Positions 1-6,343 are shown, counted from the first letter of the stretch. The stretch is 6,831 bases of DNA from Actinomycetota bacterium (GCA_027729865.1 JAQCBM010000101.1:1-6831), one strand, 5' to 3'. Notes: generated by a model not told the origin, from the letters alone. A program made the numbers and translations.

Positions 1-1
1 T

Positions 2-859
2 ACTACGACCACGCCAGGCGTGTGCACGAGCGGCGGAGCAAACGGCGCCAGCATCTCGCTCGTGGGGACAGGCACCTGCACTGTCCGGGCATCTCAGGGC
101 GGCAATGCAACGTGGAACCCGGCCACCCCGGTCGATCGATCCTTCGTCATCACGGACGCCCCCGCACCCGGAGGAAGCGGAGGCGCCTCGGGTGGAGGTG
201 AAGCCAACAACTCATCGCCTAATGCCGCAGATCCCGTTGCTACCCCGGGTGCGTCGGGGAGTCCAGCAACTACTTGCGAGGATCCGGGCAGCGTAGGGGC
301 GAATGAGATCGTGGCGCTCACAGCCGAGCAGGTGGCCTGCATCCCCGCAGAGCAGTTCAAGGAATTAATGCCTGAGGTGTTCGAGGCCATGTCGCCGGCT
401 CAAGTGGCAGGGCTGCCGTTGCAACTCATCAGCACGATTCGCCCGGCACGCATGGCTGCTCTGGCGCCCGCGGCCGTTGCCGCGATGTCCGGTGAGCAGC
501 TCAGCGGCTTGCGCTCTGCATCGGTTCGCCGGCTCAGCCCCAATCAGGTCCGTGCCATCTCGCCGTCAAGCCTGGCAAGCGTGACACCCCTGTTCGTGTC
601 GCAGTTGAAACCCAAGATGGTGGCAGCGCTTCGTCCTTCCGCGGTCCGGGAACTGACACCGGAGCAGGCAGCGGCCATTCGCCCGGCAAGTCTGGCAAAA
701 ATGTCAATCGCTTCGTTGCGAAGGATGAATCCAGAGGCGGTGGCGGCGTTGTCGGTGAAGCAACTACAGCGGCTTACGCCTGCGCAGGTCGCGCGGCTGA
801 CGTCAGCGCAACTGATCGGGCTTTCTCGTGAGCAACTCAAGGCTGTTGGTTTGAGCTAG
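2..859 (+). CDS. Large secreted/surface protein, C-terminal part (5' truncated by window edge): Ig-like tail, linker, octapeptide-repeat array
   Basis: The frame is open from the first codon in the window, so the gene begins upstream; the GTG at 20 is only an internal valine codon. The first ~45 residues (VCTSGG, GTCTVRASQGGNATWNPA, then SFVIT) match the end of a bacterial Ig-like repeat of the kind found in tandem in actinobacterial surface proteins. A low-complexity linker rich in Gly, Ser, Ala, Asn and Pro follows (about 160-300). From 317 to 844 the protein is 22 contiguous eight-residue repeats, then AVGLS and a TAG stop. No LPXTG motif, C-terminal membrane helix or charged tail is visible, so any anchoring must come from the unseen N-terminal part. 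The extracellular location is inferred from the Ig-like repeat; the binding partner is unknown. An adhesin or cell-wall-associated protein is the best guess. The gene converges on the deaminase gene downstream. Confidence 0.82.
   Translation, partial: TTTTPGVCTSGGANGASISLVGTGTCTVRASQGGNATWNPATPVDRSFVITDAPAPGGSGGASGGGEANNSSPNAADPVATPGASGSPATTCEDPGSVGANEIVALTAEQVACIPAEQFKELMPEVFEAMSPAQVAGLPLQLISTIRPARMAALAPAAVAAMSGEQLSGLRSASVRRLSPNQVRAISPSSLASVTPLFVSQLKPKMVAALRPSAVRELTPEQAAAIRPASLAKMSIASLRRMNPEAVAALSVKQLQRLTPAQVARLTSAQLIGLSREQLKAVGLS
317..844 (+). repeat. 22 tandem octapeptide (24-nt) degenerate repeats within the surface protein
   Basis: The protein divides exactly into 22 units of eight residues with no insertion, starting at LTAEQVAC and ending at LSREQLKA. 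Position 1 is aliphatic (L, I, M or V) in every unit. Position 6 is hydrophobic in all units (mostly V or L). Position 3 is Pro in 13 units, position 2 is often Ser, Thr or Arg, and position 5 is often Gln. A working consensus is L-[ST]-P-x-Q-[VL]-x-[AR]. Early units are acidic (EQ, KE, PEVFEA) and later ones are richer in Arg/Lys. The DNA has diverged far more than the residue pattern, which suggests an old array kept by selection. Similar L-T-x-x-Q-[VI]-x-A octads occur in some large bacterial adhesin-like proteins, where a regular solenoid is a plausible but here unproven fold. Confidence 0.9.
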
Positions 860-940
860 CCCATCCGGGATCGATTCTTGGCGCGCTCCCACGACGTCTC
901 CGTACGACGAGGCGCTGGATGCACAGATCACGCTGGTTCT

Positions 941-960
941 GCGAATACCCGAGTATTCGC
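941..960. terminator. Perfect 8-bp hairpin, possible terminator
   Basis: GCGAATAC (941-948) and GTATTCGC (953-960) are exact reverse complements around a 4-base CCGA loop. After two mismatches the pairing resumes with GTT/AAC (936-938 with 963-965). It lies 81 bases past the surface-protein stop. No T-run follows, which is common for actinobacterial terminators but also leaves room for a protein-binding palindrome. Confidence 0.4.
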
Positions 961-1015
961 GCAACAGCTCCGAGCGATCGGGACTTAGCCTTAGTGGCGA
1001 CGGCACTTCGACCCT

Positions 1016-1035
1016 ATGCTGGTTTGACCCAGCAT
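1016..1035. terminator. 7-bp hairpin, possible terminator
   Basis: ATGCTGG (1016-1022) pairs with CCAGCAT (1029-1035) over a six-base loop. It lies in the convergent gap and could end transcription from either side. There is no clear T-run, so this is a structural observation only. Confidence 0.3.
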
Positions 1036-1309
1036 TAGTCTGAATGAAGTAGGTGAGCATTGCACCATCAGACAGAGTCACTTGCGGGCGCTTCAACTAC
1101 AGGTGGTTCCGCGGTTCGCCCGAATCTGTACGCGGACACTAGTCATTCGCTTAGGTATATTTCTTGACCTGGACCTCAAGTAGTGTTCCCTGTGACGTTG
1201 CAGCGTCTGGAGCGGGAGTGCCGATCGACATAACGAAATGCTAGGGCATGGCGCTGGGACGCACGCCAGACTCGAAAGTTCATTCTGGGGTAGGAACCAT
1301 TCCAGGGGT

Positions 1310-1337
1310 TAAGGCAGGTCGGCTAAGGCAGGTCGAC
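1310..1337. repeat. 14-bp tandem duplication across the deaminase stop codon
   Basis: TAAGGCAGGTCGGC (1310-1323) is followed directly by TAAGGCAGGTCGAC (1324-1337), identical at 13 of 14 positions. On the minus strand this places the final Asp-Leu-Pro codons and the TAG stop inside the duplication, so the unit is repeated just after the stop. Confidence 0.75.
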
Positions 1338-2341
1338 CGAGTCGATTTCATCGAGGATCGCCTGCTGGATATTGGCGGTCGCGAATGACGACCGCACCGA
1401 CTCGCGGGCAAGTTCGGCGAGCCCGGCTGGATCCACTCCGAAGACATCGTGGGCGATTGCGTACTCCGTGTTGATATCGGTGCTGAACATTCCGGGGTCA
1501 TCGGTGTTGAGCGTGAGTCGGATGCCCGCCTCACGCAGGACAGGGAATGGGTGCGCCGCCAGCGATGTCACAGCACCCGTGCACACGTTCGACGTCGGGC
1601 ATATCTCGAGTGTGATCCCGCGTTCAACGAGCGTCGCCATAAGAACGGGATCCTGTGCTGACGCGATTCCGTGGCCGACTCGCTCGGCACCCAGTTGGTC
1701 AATCGCAGACCACACTTCGTCCGGCCCGATTGTCTCGCCGGCGTGCGGAACGCAGTGCAGGTCGAGATCGCGGGCGCGGCGGAAGAGGTCCGCGTAGGCA
1801 CTTCGGGGGACACCAACCTCGGGGCCGCCAAGTCCGAAACCGATCGAACCTTCTGGACGGTATTGCTCGATCCAGGTAAGCAGCCGCTCTCCGGACTCCA
1901 CACCTAATTCGCCGTTGATGTCGTACACGAATGCCAGTTCCACGCCGTGCAGTCGACGGGCATCTGACCGACCCCGCATCAGCGCTTCGGCGAGTTCGTC
2001 CGGGGCAATGCCAACACTTAAGTGACTGTCAGCCGTGACGGTTGTCTCCGCGTACCGCACGTTGCCAGCAGCGAGATCCCGGGCTTGCCCGATGGTGAGT
2101 GCATAGATGTCGTCCCCCGTGCGCACCAGTCGTGCCGCGGACATACAAATAGAGATGAAAGTAGGGAAGTCGGTGAAGCGGTAAAACTCCCGCATTGCTC
2201 CTCGTCTTGCGGCAGGCCGACCTCGGGGTACTTGCGCGACAGTTCGAGCACCGTCTCGACGGAAGCGGCTCCCTGCATGTGCACGTGCAGTTCGGCCTTG
2301 GGTAGGGCATTAATGAAACCGGTGACGGGTGCGCTGGGCAT
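1323..2341 (-). pseudogene. add: Adenosine deaminase family protein, split by a 1-nt frameshift
   Basis: Members of this family hydrolytically deaminate adenosine, or related aminopurine nucleosides, in the cytoplasm using one zinc ion. The N-terminal frame starts at ATG 2341 and carries LPKAELHVHMQG, with the zinc ligands H19 and H21. It reads to about 2198 and then leaves frame. The remaining 290 codons (from 2195) are one base out and hold all other motifs: REFYRFTDFP, NVRYAE, GLGGPE, HAGE (catalytic Glu), GHG, CPTSN and TDDP. One extra G after GAGGAG would join the parts into about 339 residues, the usual family length. I cannot tell a real mutation from a sequencing error. The downstream part alone lacks the HxH metal ligands and should not be active. 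GLGGPE in place of the classical LAG-type motif suggests a subgroup whose substrate may not be adenosine, so the symbol is tentative. It follows the TetR gene in the same direction, 116 bases away. Confidence 0.85.
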
Positions 2342-2388
2342 TGCGGCAGGATAGCGCCTGTGCCACTAGGCCGAAGGTAGCTTCCGCA

Positions 2389-2402
2389 GGCAGAACTCTG
2401 CC
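2389..2402. terminator. Weak hairpins between the TetR and deaminase genes
   Basis: GGCAGA and TCTGCC are perfect reverse complements two bases apart, giving an effective stem of about five pairs. A second, weaker stem (GAAG/CTTC) lies just beside it near 2373-2384. They lie in the 116-base spacer (2342-2457) on the minus-strand path from TetR to deaminase and could attenuate read-through. No obvious Shine-Dalgarno precedes the deaminase ATG at 2341. Confidence 0.25.
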
Positions 2403-2457
2403 CGTCAACTCCAATGAGACCCGCGCGAGACACTCTTGATGGGTCTTCGAGACGCCG

Positions 2458-3066
2458 TCAACGACCCTCCGCGGCTGACAAAGCGCCCTCGATAAAGACG
2501 AGTCGAGCCATGGAATCGATGAATGCGTCGACACTTTCCGGTGGCACTGCTCCCTCGACCAGGAGGGTGGCCATGCCGTGGGTCGACGCCCACACCATGA
2601 GGTCAAGATCAGAACGAATACCGGGTTTCAACAACTGCCAGCGGTCGAGGTCGTCTAGGGCGGTCGTGAGCTTGTTGTACGGACCGGTGTCTTCGGGGGG
2701 GATCTCCTGGACCGCGCAGATTGGACCAAAGGTCAATTGGAAGAGGTGCGTTTCATCAATCGCGAAGGCTAGGTAGGCCCGACCAAGTCCAGAAAATCGT
2801 GCGCGGGCGGCATCTGGGTTGTCCGCTGGGTGGGCGGCCAACACCCTGGCCATCCGCTCGTCGAGGGCGGCGAGTCCGCAGGCACCCACTGCTCGCAGCA
2901 GATCGTCCTTGTCCGCGAAGTGGTTGTAGGCCGAACTGGGCGATACTTCAAGGGTCTGTGCAATAGAACGCAGAGAAACGTGCTCCGCTCCCTGCACCCG
3001 GACGTCGGCGAGGGCCTGATCAACCATCGCTTCCGCTAGAGCGCCATGGTGGTAGTTGCGACTCAT
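2458..3066 (-). CDS. TetR/AcrR-family repressor with WHG-type C-terminal domain
   Basis: This is a DNA-binding one-component repressor, 202 residues from ATG 3066. A GTG at 3069 is also in frame, but the AGGAG at 3071-3075 sits better for the ATG. The N-terminus MSRNYHHGALAEAMVDQAL is the classic YHHG form of TetR. The helix-turn-helix spans about residues 30-62 (LRSIAQTLEVSPSSAYNHF, then ADKDDLL). The C-terminal half has VWASTHGMATLLVEGAV, matching the WHG-type ligand-binding domain of a TetR subgroup. The gene is divergent from the MMPL exporter across 47 bases holding two related palindromes, one directly upstream of its own ribosome-binding site. Autorepression plus repression of the exporter, relieved by a small hydrophobic ligand, is the likely role; the ligand is unknown. 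Family assignment is strong; the regulatory target is inferred from position. Confidence 0.93.
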   Translation of the reverse strand: MSRNYHHGALAEAMVDQALADVRVQGAEHVSLRSIAQTLEVSPSSAYNHFADKDDLLRAVGACGLAALDERMARVLAAHPADNPDAARARFSGLGRAYLAFAIDETHLFQLTFGPICAVQEIPPEDTGPYNKLTTALDDLDRWQLLKPGIRSDLDLMVWASTHGMATLLVEGAVPPESVDAFIDSMARLVFIEGALSAAEGR

Positions 3067-3075
3067 CACGCTCCT

Positions 3076-3094
3076 ATGTTGACATTGTTCACAT
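3076..3094. promoter_or_regulatory. Candidate TetR operator 1
   Basis: ATGTTGACA-T-TGTTCACAT is an imperfect palindrome centred on 3085, with seven of nine arm positions paired. It abuts the AGGAG of the TetR gene and contains a TTGACA (3079-3084) that could also act as a -35 element. Read on the minus strand it shares GTGAACAnTGT with operator 2, centred 36 bases away. The similarity of the two sites is visible; binding by the adjacent TetR is inference. Confidence 0.6.
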
Positions 3095-3111
3095 GAGATG
3101 CCAAGGTATAT

Positions 3112-3130
3112 ATATGAACACTGTTCACTC
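3112..3130. promoter_or_regulatory. Candidate TetR operator 2, overlapping the exporter start codon
   Basis: TGAACA (3115-3120) and TGTTCA (3122-3127) form a perfect 6-bp palindrome around C3121. On the minus strand it reads GTGAACAGTGTTCA, matching operator 1 (GTGAACAATGTCAA) over most positions. It overlaps the ATG at 3114 and the first exporter codons, so a bound repressor would sit over the start of the gene. Confidence 0.6.
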
Positions 3131-5339
3131 TACCACCCTCAACAATCGATCACCCCTATTTCATCGTCTCGGCGCTTGGGTCGCACGCCATCGCTGGCCG
3201 GTGCTGGTCAGCTATTTGGTACTGATGGTGGTCGTTGGCATCTTTGGTATCCGCGTGTTTGCCGCGATGGAGTCCGAGGGGTTCAACGATTCTGCCAGTG
3301 ATTCATTGCGGGCGGCTGCAATCCTGGCCGACGAATTTGGCACCGAGGATCCACTCATTATCTTGGCAATTGAAACTCCATCGAGCCCAGATCTGAGTTC
3401 CGCCGAAGCAATAGCACTCCTCGATCAAATCGCCACTGTCGATGGTGTCGGTGAAGTTGTTTCTTATTGGTCGACCGGAGGTGCTGAATCATTTCTGGGA
3501 GCTAACGGGAATACCGCACAGGCTCTCGTCTTCGCCGAAAACGTTGAAACCGAAGTCTTTGATGCCGAAACCGTTGATGCCGAATCCGTGACAACAGAAA
3601 TCGTCGACAACTTCACCGGTGAGCAAGGGGAGTTAGTTGTCTATGCGTTCGGTGGCGAGGTTATTGGCAACGCCTTCACGCAACAGATCTCGCGAGACTT
3701 GGCCGTTGCCGAGTCGATTGCCATTCCGATCACCGCATTGCTGTTGATTTTCGTGTTCGGCTCGGTCGTTGCTGCAGGACTCCCGTTCCTGGTTGCGGGC
3801 GGAACAATCCTGGGCAGTTTCCTCGTCTTATTCATCATCTCCCGCGTTACCGAGGTGTCGATTTTTTCACTTAATCTAGTCACTGGCCTTGGTCTGGCCC
3901 TCGGGATTGACTATGCATTGCTCATCATCAATCGTTTCCGCGAGGAATTGCGCGCCCGCGATTCTGTTCCCGAGGCTGTCGCCGTCACCGTGAACACCGC
4001 AGGGCGCACTGTCTTTGTCTCGGGAGCTGCCGTAGCTGTTGCACTCGCATCCCTTCTGATCTTCCCGCAGTATTTTCTGAGATCCTTTGCATACGCCGGA
4101 ATAGCTGTAAGTGTGCTTGCCGTGATTGGTGCACTCACGGCGATTCCCGCATTGCTCGCAATCCTGGGCAAGAATGTGAATCGCTTGAAGGTTCGGCGCG
4201 GTGACCTGGCACCGAAAGACGATGGTGCCTGGGCGCGCGTCGCACGATTCGTCATGCGTTACCCCTGGCCGGTGCTCTTGGGCACGGTTGCCCTTTTACT
4301 CGTGATGGCCGCACCCGCGTTGGGCGCAGTTTTCGGTCAGGTCGACGAACGAGCACTCCCCGCGGACAATCCAGCAGCACAAGCAGGGCAGGTGTTGCGC
4401 GAGCAGTTCCCCGACAATGATGCGTCTCCGTACGACATCGTGCTGCGCCAACCGGGTTCGCCTGAGCAGGTTCAGGCGTTCGCCGAAGAACTCTCGCTGA
4501 TCCCCGAGATCGACCGCGTCACAACTGCCGAGAGCATTGTCATTGACGGATCGGTCGTTGCCCCCAATCCCAATGCTGCAACGTGGTCGACCGCGGATGC
4601 AACCCGCATTGAAGCGGTAAGCAATGTGCGACCCATTGATCCTGCAGGTGAAGCACTCGTCGCCGAGATACGCGGGCTTGACGCTCCCGCGGAAGAAGTC
4701 CTCGTCGGTGGCCTCGCCGCAGAGTCGGCCGATGCAACAAACAGTGTGTTGGATCGAGTGTGGATCGTGGCCCTATGGCTTGCCATCGCTACTTTGGTGA
4801 TCCTGTTCCTCTTTACCGGCAGCGTGCTCATTCCGATCAAAGCAATTGTCCTCAATGTACTCAGTCTCGCGGCCACCCTCGGTGCCCTCGTATGGGTGTT
4901 CCAAGGCGGTCACCTCACCTGGCTCACCGGCGAATACACAGCGACCGGCACGATCGACATCTCAACTCTGGCATTGATCGCGGTGATCGCGTTCGCACTC
5001 TCGATGGACTACGAAGTGTTCATGCTCTCCCGCATCAAGGAAGAGCATGACGCCGGCAAGAGCACTACCGATGCTGTTGCACTTGGCCTGCAGCGCACCG
5101 GACGCATCGTGACCGCGGCAGCACTGTTGATTGCGATCGTCTTTGCATCATTCCTCACTAGCGGAGCGACGAATATTAAGCAACTCGGTTTCGGTGTCAC
5201 TGTCGCGATCCTGCTTGACGCCACGGTGGTCCGCGCTCTGCTCGTGCCGTCATTTATGCGAATTGCCGGACGTGCGAATTGGTGGGCACCTGCGTGGCTT
5301 CGACGTACGCACGCACGCGTCGGTTTGCGCGAAGGCTGA
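3114..5339 (+). CDS. MMPL-family (RND superfamily) exporter
   Basis: This is an inner-membrane, proton-driven transporter, probably exporting a lipid or other hydrophobic compound; the substrate is not readable. I choose ATG 3114 (741 residues) because AAGG at 3103-3106 lies seven bases upstream; an in-frame ATG at 3093 lacks a site and would cross operator DNA. The fold is two similar halves. The first has TM1 at about residues 29-50, an extracytoplasmic loop to about 195, then helices at about 195-280 and 300-352. The second has a helix at about 383-405, a second loop, then helices at about 549-598, 615-640 and 665-720. The paired Asp-Tyr motifs of MmpL proteins are present: GIDYALL (D266, Y267) and SMDYEVFMLSRIKEEHD (D632, Y633). 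The C-terminus has the usual DATVVRALLVPSFMRI. An acidic loop includes a tandem 15-bp repeat (3561-3590, DAETV/DAESV). The gene looks intact and is likely controlled by the divergent TetR. Confidence 0.95.
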   Translation: MNTVHSTTLNNRSPLFHRLGAWVARHRWPVLVSYLVLMVVVGIFGIRVFAAMESEGFNDSASDSLRAAAILADEFGTEDPLIILAIETPSSPDLSSAEAIALLDQIATVDGVGEVVSYWSTGGAESFLGANGNTAQALVFAENVETEVFDAETVDAESVTTEIVDNFTGEQGELVVYAFGGEVIGNAFTQQISRDLAVAESIAIPITALLLIFVFGSVVAAGLPFLVAGGTILGSFLVLFIISRVTEVSIFSLNLVTGLGLALGIDYALLIINRFREELRARDSVPEAVAVTVNTAGRTVFVSGAAVAVALASLLIFPQYFLRSFAYAGIAVSVLAVIGALTAIPALLAILGKNVNRLKVRRGDLAPKDDGAWARVARFVMRYPWPVLLGTVALLLVMAAPALGAVFGQVDERALPADNPAAQAGQVLREQFPDNDASPYDIVLRQPGSPEQVQAFAEELSLIPEIDRVTTAESIVIDGSVVAPNPNAATWSTADATRIEAVSNVRPIDPAGEALVAEIRGLDAPAEEVLVGGLAAESADATNSVLDRVWIVALWLAIATLVILFLFTGSVLIPIKAIVLNVLSLAATLGALVWVFQGGHLTWLTGEYTATGTIDISTLALIAVIAFALSMDYEVFMLSRIKEEHDAGKSTTDAVALGLQRTGRIVTAAALLIAIVFASFLTSGATNIKQLGFGVTVAILLDATVVRALLVPSFMRIAGRANWWAPAWLRRTHARVGLREG

Positions 5340-5351
5340 TTCCGACGAGAC

Positions 5352-5357
5352 AGGAGG
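5352..5357 (+). promoter_or_regulatory. Perfect Shine-Dalgarno AGGAGG for the small ORF
   Basis: AGGAGG lies 13 bases after the exporter stop and six bases before the ATG at 5364 (three before the ATG at 5361). It is the strongest ribosome-binding site in the window. The methyltransferase start at 5453 has none of its own, so this site may serve both genes by translational coupling. Confidence 0.8.
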
Positions 5358-5363
5358 AACATG

Positions 5364-5453
5364 ATGGAATCACACCGTCCTCTGGGTGTAAGTCCGACAA
5401 GCCACGTCATGTTTAATGCTTCACCCACTGCGGATACCGATACGCTCGCTTAA
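5364..5453 (+). CDS. Small ORF, 29 residues, coupled to the methyltransferase
   Basis: The ORF begins MESHRPLGVSPTSH and ends ADTDTLA before TAA (5451-5453). A tandem ATG at 5361 would add one Met. The AGGAGG spacing of six bases favours 5364. It starts 24 bases after the exporter stop, and its TAA overlaps the next ATG (TAATG), a typical coupling arrangement. The peptide is rich in Ser, Thr, Pro and His, with no Cys, no membrane segment and no signal peptide. I do not recognise it. It could be a leader whose translation opens the methyltransferase start, a small accessory protein, or less likely a peptide that is itself modified and exported. The ribosome-binding site and overlap make translation likely; function is unknown. 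Confidence 0.55.
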   Translation: MESHRPLGVSPTSHVMFNASPTADTDTLA

Positions 5454-5821
5454 TGGCTAACGACCGATCGCATATTCGCAGATTGGTCCACCGCGCCGCA
5501 GGAAGAGTTCGCAAGTCTCAGGAGCCAGTGCATCACCATGAATTCGCCACTCACGAGCCGACACCCCAACAGACAGTCGACATCTTTGCGGGCCAGTGGA
5601 TCACTGCTTTTCCCGAGAGCTTAAACATCACGGCTGGATGGGTAAATCACTTCGATTCGGAGATTGATACCCGCGTTCCGTGGGCCGAGTCAGTTATACC
5701 CGGAGGGCTGTCCGGTAAGTCGGTGCTCGAGTTGGGTCCTTTTGAGGGCTACCACACCGCCTGCCTGGAGTGGGCCGGCGGTGAACGACGATCGCGTGCA
5801 GCGGGACTTCACGTCCGATGA
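5453..5821 (+). pseudogene. Class I SAM-dependent methyltransferase, N-terminal part, truncated by IS3 debris
   Basis: The product resembles SAM-dependent methyltransferases beginning with a TPQQTVDIFAGQW-type segment (here residues 37-49) followed by motif I, VLELGPFEGYHT (91-102), the Gly-rich SAM-binding loop. Homology ends at about residue 110 (WAGG, position 5782). The last 12 codons, up to TGA at 5819-5821, are transposase DNA read out of frame. Everything after motif I is missing, including the rest of the SAM pocket and the acceptor-binding part, so the product should be inactive. The start is ATG 5453, overlapping the small ORF stop, with no independent ribosome-binding site. The substrate is unknown; position after the exporter suggests modification of what the exporter handles, which is inference. 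Confidence 0.8.
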
Positions 5822-6343
5822 GCCGAACCGCACGTGGGTCACTGACTCCGTCGCTTCGCTCCTCCCAAGCCGAGCGCCCGACCGGGCAGGGCAAGGTCTA
5901 CTGCTGCGCGGAGCTTGGACCTGTTCTCCAACCGGATCGTCGGCTATGCCATCGCCGACCGGATGACCGCCGACCTGGCTGTCGCGGCGCTGAGGGCCGC
6001 GATCGCCCGACGCCAGCCCGACGGCGTCGTCATCGTCCACGCCGACCGAGGATGGCAGTTCCGCGCAAGGAGCTTCCAGGCCGTCCTGAAAGCCGCCGGA
6101 CTCAAGGGCTCGATGGGCCGCGTCGCGTCCGCCGGCGACAACGCCGCCATGGAGAGCTTCTGGGCTCTGCTCCAGCGCAACGTCCTGGACTCCCAGCAGT
6201 GGCGCACCCGCGACGACCTGCACTACGCGATGGTCCACTGGATAGAGCACACCTACCACCGACGCCAGCGCGGCCTCGGCAAGTTGACGCCCGTCGAGTT
6301 CGAGCTAGCCTTCACCAACAACGCCGCTCAGGCAGCCGCCTGA
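5781..6343 (+). pseudogene. IS3-family transposase OrfB (DDE integrase core), 5' truncated and frameshifted twice
   Basis: The catalytic core reads in three frames. Frame one (5781-5846) gives VNDDRVQRDFT, then PNRTWVTD with the first catalytic Asp (5844-5846). About 19 surplus bases follow within 5847-5874. The next frame (5875-5916) gives RPTGQGKVYCCAEL. One extra G at 5917 then shifts to the last frame (5918-6343): DLFSNRIVGYAIADRM, HADRGWQF with the second Asp (6044-6046), GDNAAMESFW with the Glu (6152-6154), and a C-terminus with TYHRRQRGLGKLTPVEFE. The Asp and Glu are separated by exactly 35 residues, the DD(35)E spacing of IS3. TTG 5915 could begin an open frame, but that product lacks the first Asp. 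The gene is dead. Confidence 0.88.

Larger units (their letters stand above)
860..1322. other. Non-coding gap between convergent genes
   Basis: The 463 bases between the surface-protein stop and the deaminase stop contain no ORF with recognisable protein character on either strand. Both flanking genes point into it, so it should hold terminators. Two hairpins are evident (941-960 and 1016-1035). A short inverted repeat CTTGA/TCAAG lies at 1163-1167 and 1176-1180, without a convincing promoter around it. No tRNA fold was found. Confidence 0.6.

Noticed and set aside
317..844. Octad array as a CRISPR or other DNA-level repeat
   Set aside because: The 24-nt units are conserved as protein, not as DNA, and there are no spacers.
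803..1096. 97-codon minus-strand ORF in the convergent gap
   Set aside because: It overlaps the octad-repeat gene end, has no ribosome-binding site and shows no recognisable protein character.
1105..1140. GGTTCG-containing stretch as a tRNA T-arm
   Set aside because: No acceptor, anticodon or D-arm pairing could be built around it.
1163..1180. CTTGA/TCAAG inverted repeat as a MerR/SoxR-type operator
   Set aside because: The arms are only five bases, there is no suitable -10 element, and no gene lies downstream on that strand.
1372..1907. Plus-strand open frames opposite the deaminase
   Set aside because: They are antisense shadows of a gene with clear motifs on the minus strand.
2195..2203. 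Programmed frameshifting in the deaminase
   Set aside because: There is no slippery heptamer, downstream pseudoknot or family precedent; a one-base deletion or error is simpler.
3079..3112. TTGACA plus TATATA as a standard promoter for the exporter
   Set aside because: The spacing is about 22 bases, too long for a normal sigma-70-type promoter. The start site cannot be placed from sequence.
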